Shown here in pieces: positions 63,837 to 64,000 of a DNA stretch of 64,000 nt. The translations under genes were made by a program, and so were the position numbers. The stretch is from an uncultured Lachnospiraceae bacterium. GTDB taxonomy: Bacteria; Bacillota; Clostridia; Lachnospirales; Lachnospiraceae. Under the pieces are notes generated by a model. That model made no database searches. It was not told the origin of the DNA and saw only the letters and a program-made list of their open reading frames with translations. The DNA lies in the NCBI GenBank assembly GCA_910578175.1, contig CAJTPF010000002.1, forward strand, positions 132,337 through 196,336, written 5' to 3'. Within the stretch, counting starts at the first letter, position 1. Each line of letters begins with the position of its first letter.

Positions 63837-64000
63837 GATGTTATCCTCCATTCCTGCTTTCCGTCTATTTATATAGACAATTATTTTTTTAGAATATGAC
63901 ATATGAGTAAATATTTTTTGTATAATAAAATATTATCTGAAAATGGTTGATTATCTCAAAAAAGCCTTGATTTACGGGCATACAAGCAGGATTTCAAGAT

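Noticed and set aside
63940..64000. Possible start of another gene or an attachment site at the right edge
   Set aside because: Only about 60 bases remain, with no convincing start, motif or repeat to support a call.

Overview
The window is about 64 kb of AT-rich DNA (roughly 35% GC by eye). It reads as the chromosome of a strictly anaerobic, spore-former-related member of the Clostridia, most likely Lachnospiraceae. Evidence for this is the superoxide reductase plus flavodiiron protein pair, the DUF5711, TSCPD and DUF2508 genes, a Clostridia-type Flp/Tad operon with a DUF5702 protein and an FHA protein, an agr-type peptide system, strong GGAGG ribosome sites and frequent TTG starts. No rRNA, tRNA, insertion sequence, phage or CRISPR array was seen. 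Family assignments come from motif recognition alone; no database search was run.

Layout. 1-6.1 kb (minus strand): envelope proteins (DUF5711, a degenerate MPN/LysM protein, a coiled-coil membrane protein), an orphan PTS IIC-like permease and a sirtuin. 6.2-10.6 kb (plus): a five-gene cassette with a secreted Ser/Thr-rich beta protein, a lipoprotein, an adaptor-like protein, an ABC ATPase and a MacB/FtsX-type permease. 10.7-15.8 kb: MscL, a ketoacyl synthase III-like enzyme paired with a six-TM chemoreceptor, then FprA and desulfoferrodoxin. 15.8-17.6 kb: an ABC-F ribosome-protection gene with an attenuator-like leader. 17.7-18.8 kb: a LysM/GH18 hydrolase. 18.9-36.4 kb (minus): a surface-glycan locus with an SGNH esterase, two acyltransferase-3 proteins, three tandem giant GT-C-like proteins, a WecF-like transferase, a flippase-like membrane protein, a DegT aminotransferase, a NeuD-like acetyltransferase and a degenerate transglutaminase-like protein. 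36.6-42.7 kb: pgi, an Imm26-like/GIY-YIG immunity-toxin pair joined to an AAA ATPase of the type found in extracellular contractile injection systems, and a membrane protein. 42.8-46.8 kb: TSCPD protein, MurG-like transferase, HIT protein, soluble histidine kinase, flavodoxin-SCP2 protein. 46.8-58.0 kb (minus): a complete Flp/Tad pilus operon (TadZ, TadA, TadB, TadC, Flp, DUF5702, TadE-like proteins, prepilin peptidase, FHA) ending in a rhomboid protease. 58.2-61.5 kb: DUF2508 gene and an agrACBD-like quorum-sensing locus whose 48-residue AgrD gene is very short. 61.6-63.8 kb: an ECF sigma factor with a PepSY-repeat anti-sigma-like membrane protein.

The most interesting points are the AgrD peptide, which has Ser where the ring Cys is expected, with a LytTR-type direct repeat in front of agrBD; the ketoacyl-synthase/chemoreceptor pair as a possible signal-maker/receptor unit; the toxin-immunity-ATPase unit without a visible injection apparatus; the enterobacterial-common-antigen-like sugar module in a Gram-positive; the secreted beta-protein/ABC cassette; and the mutually exclusive hairpins before the ABC-F gene.
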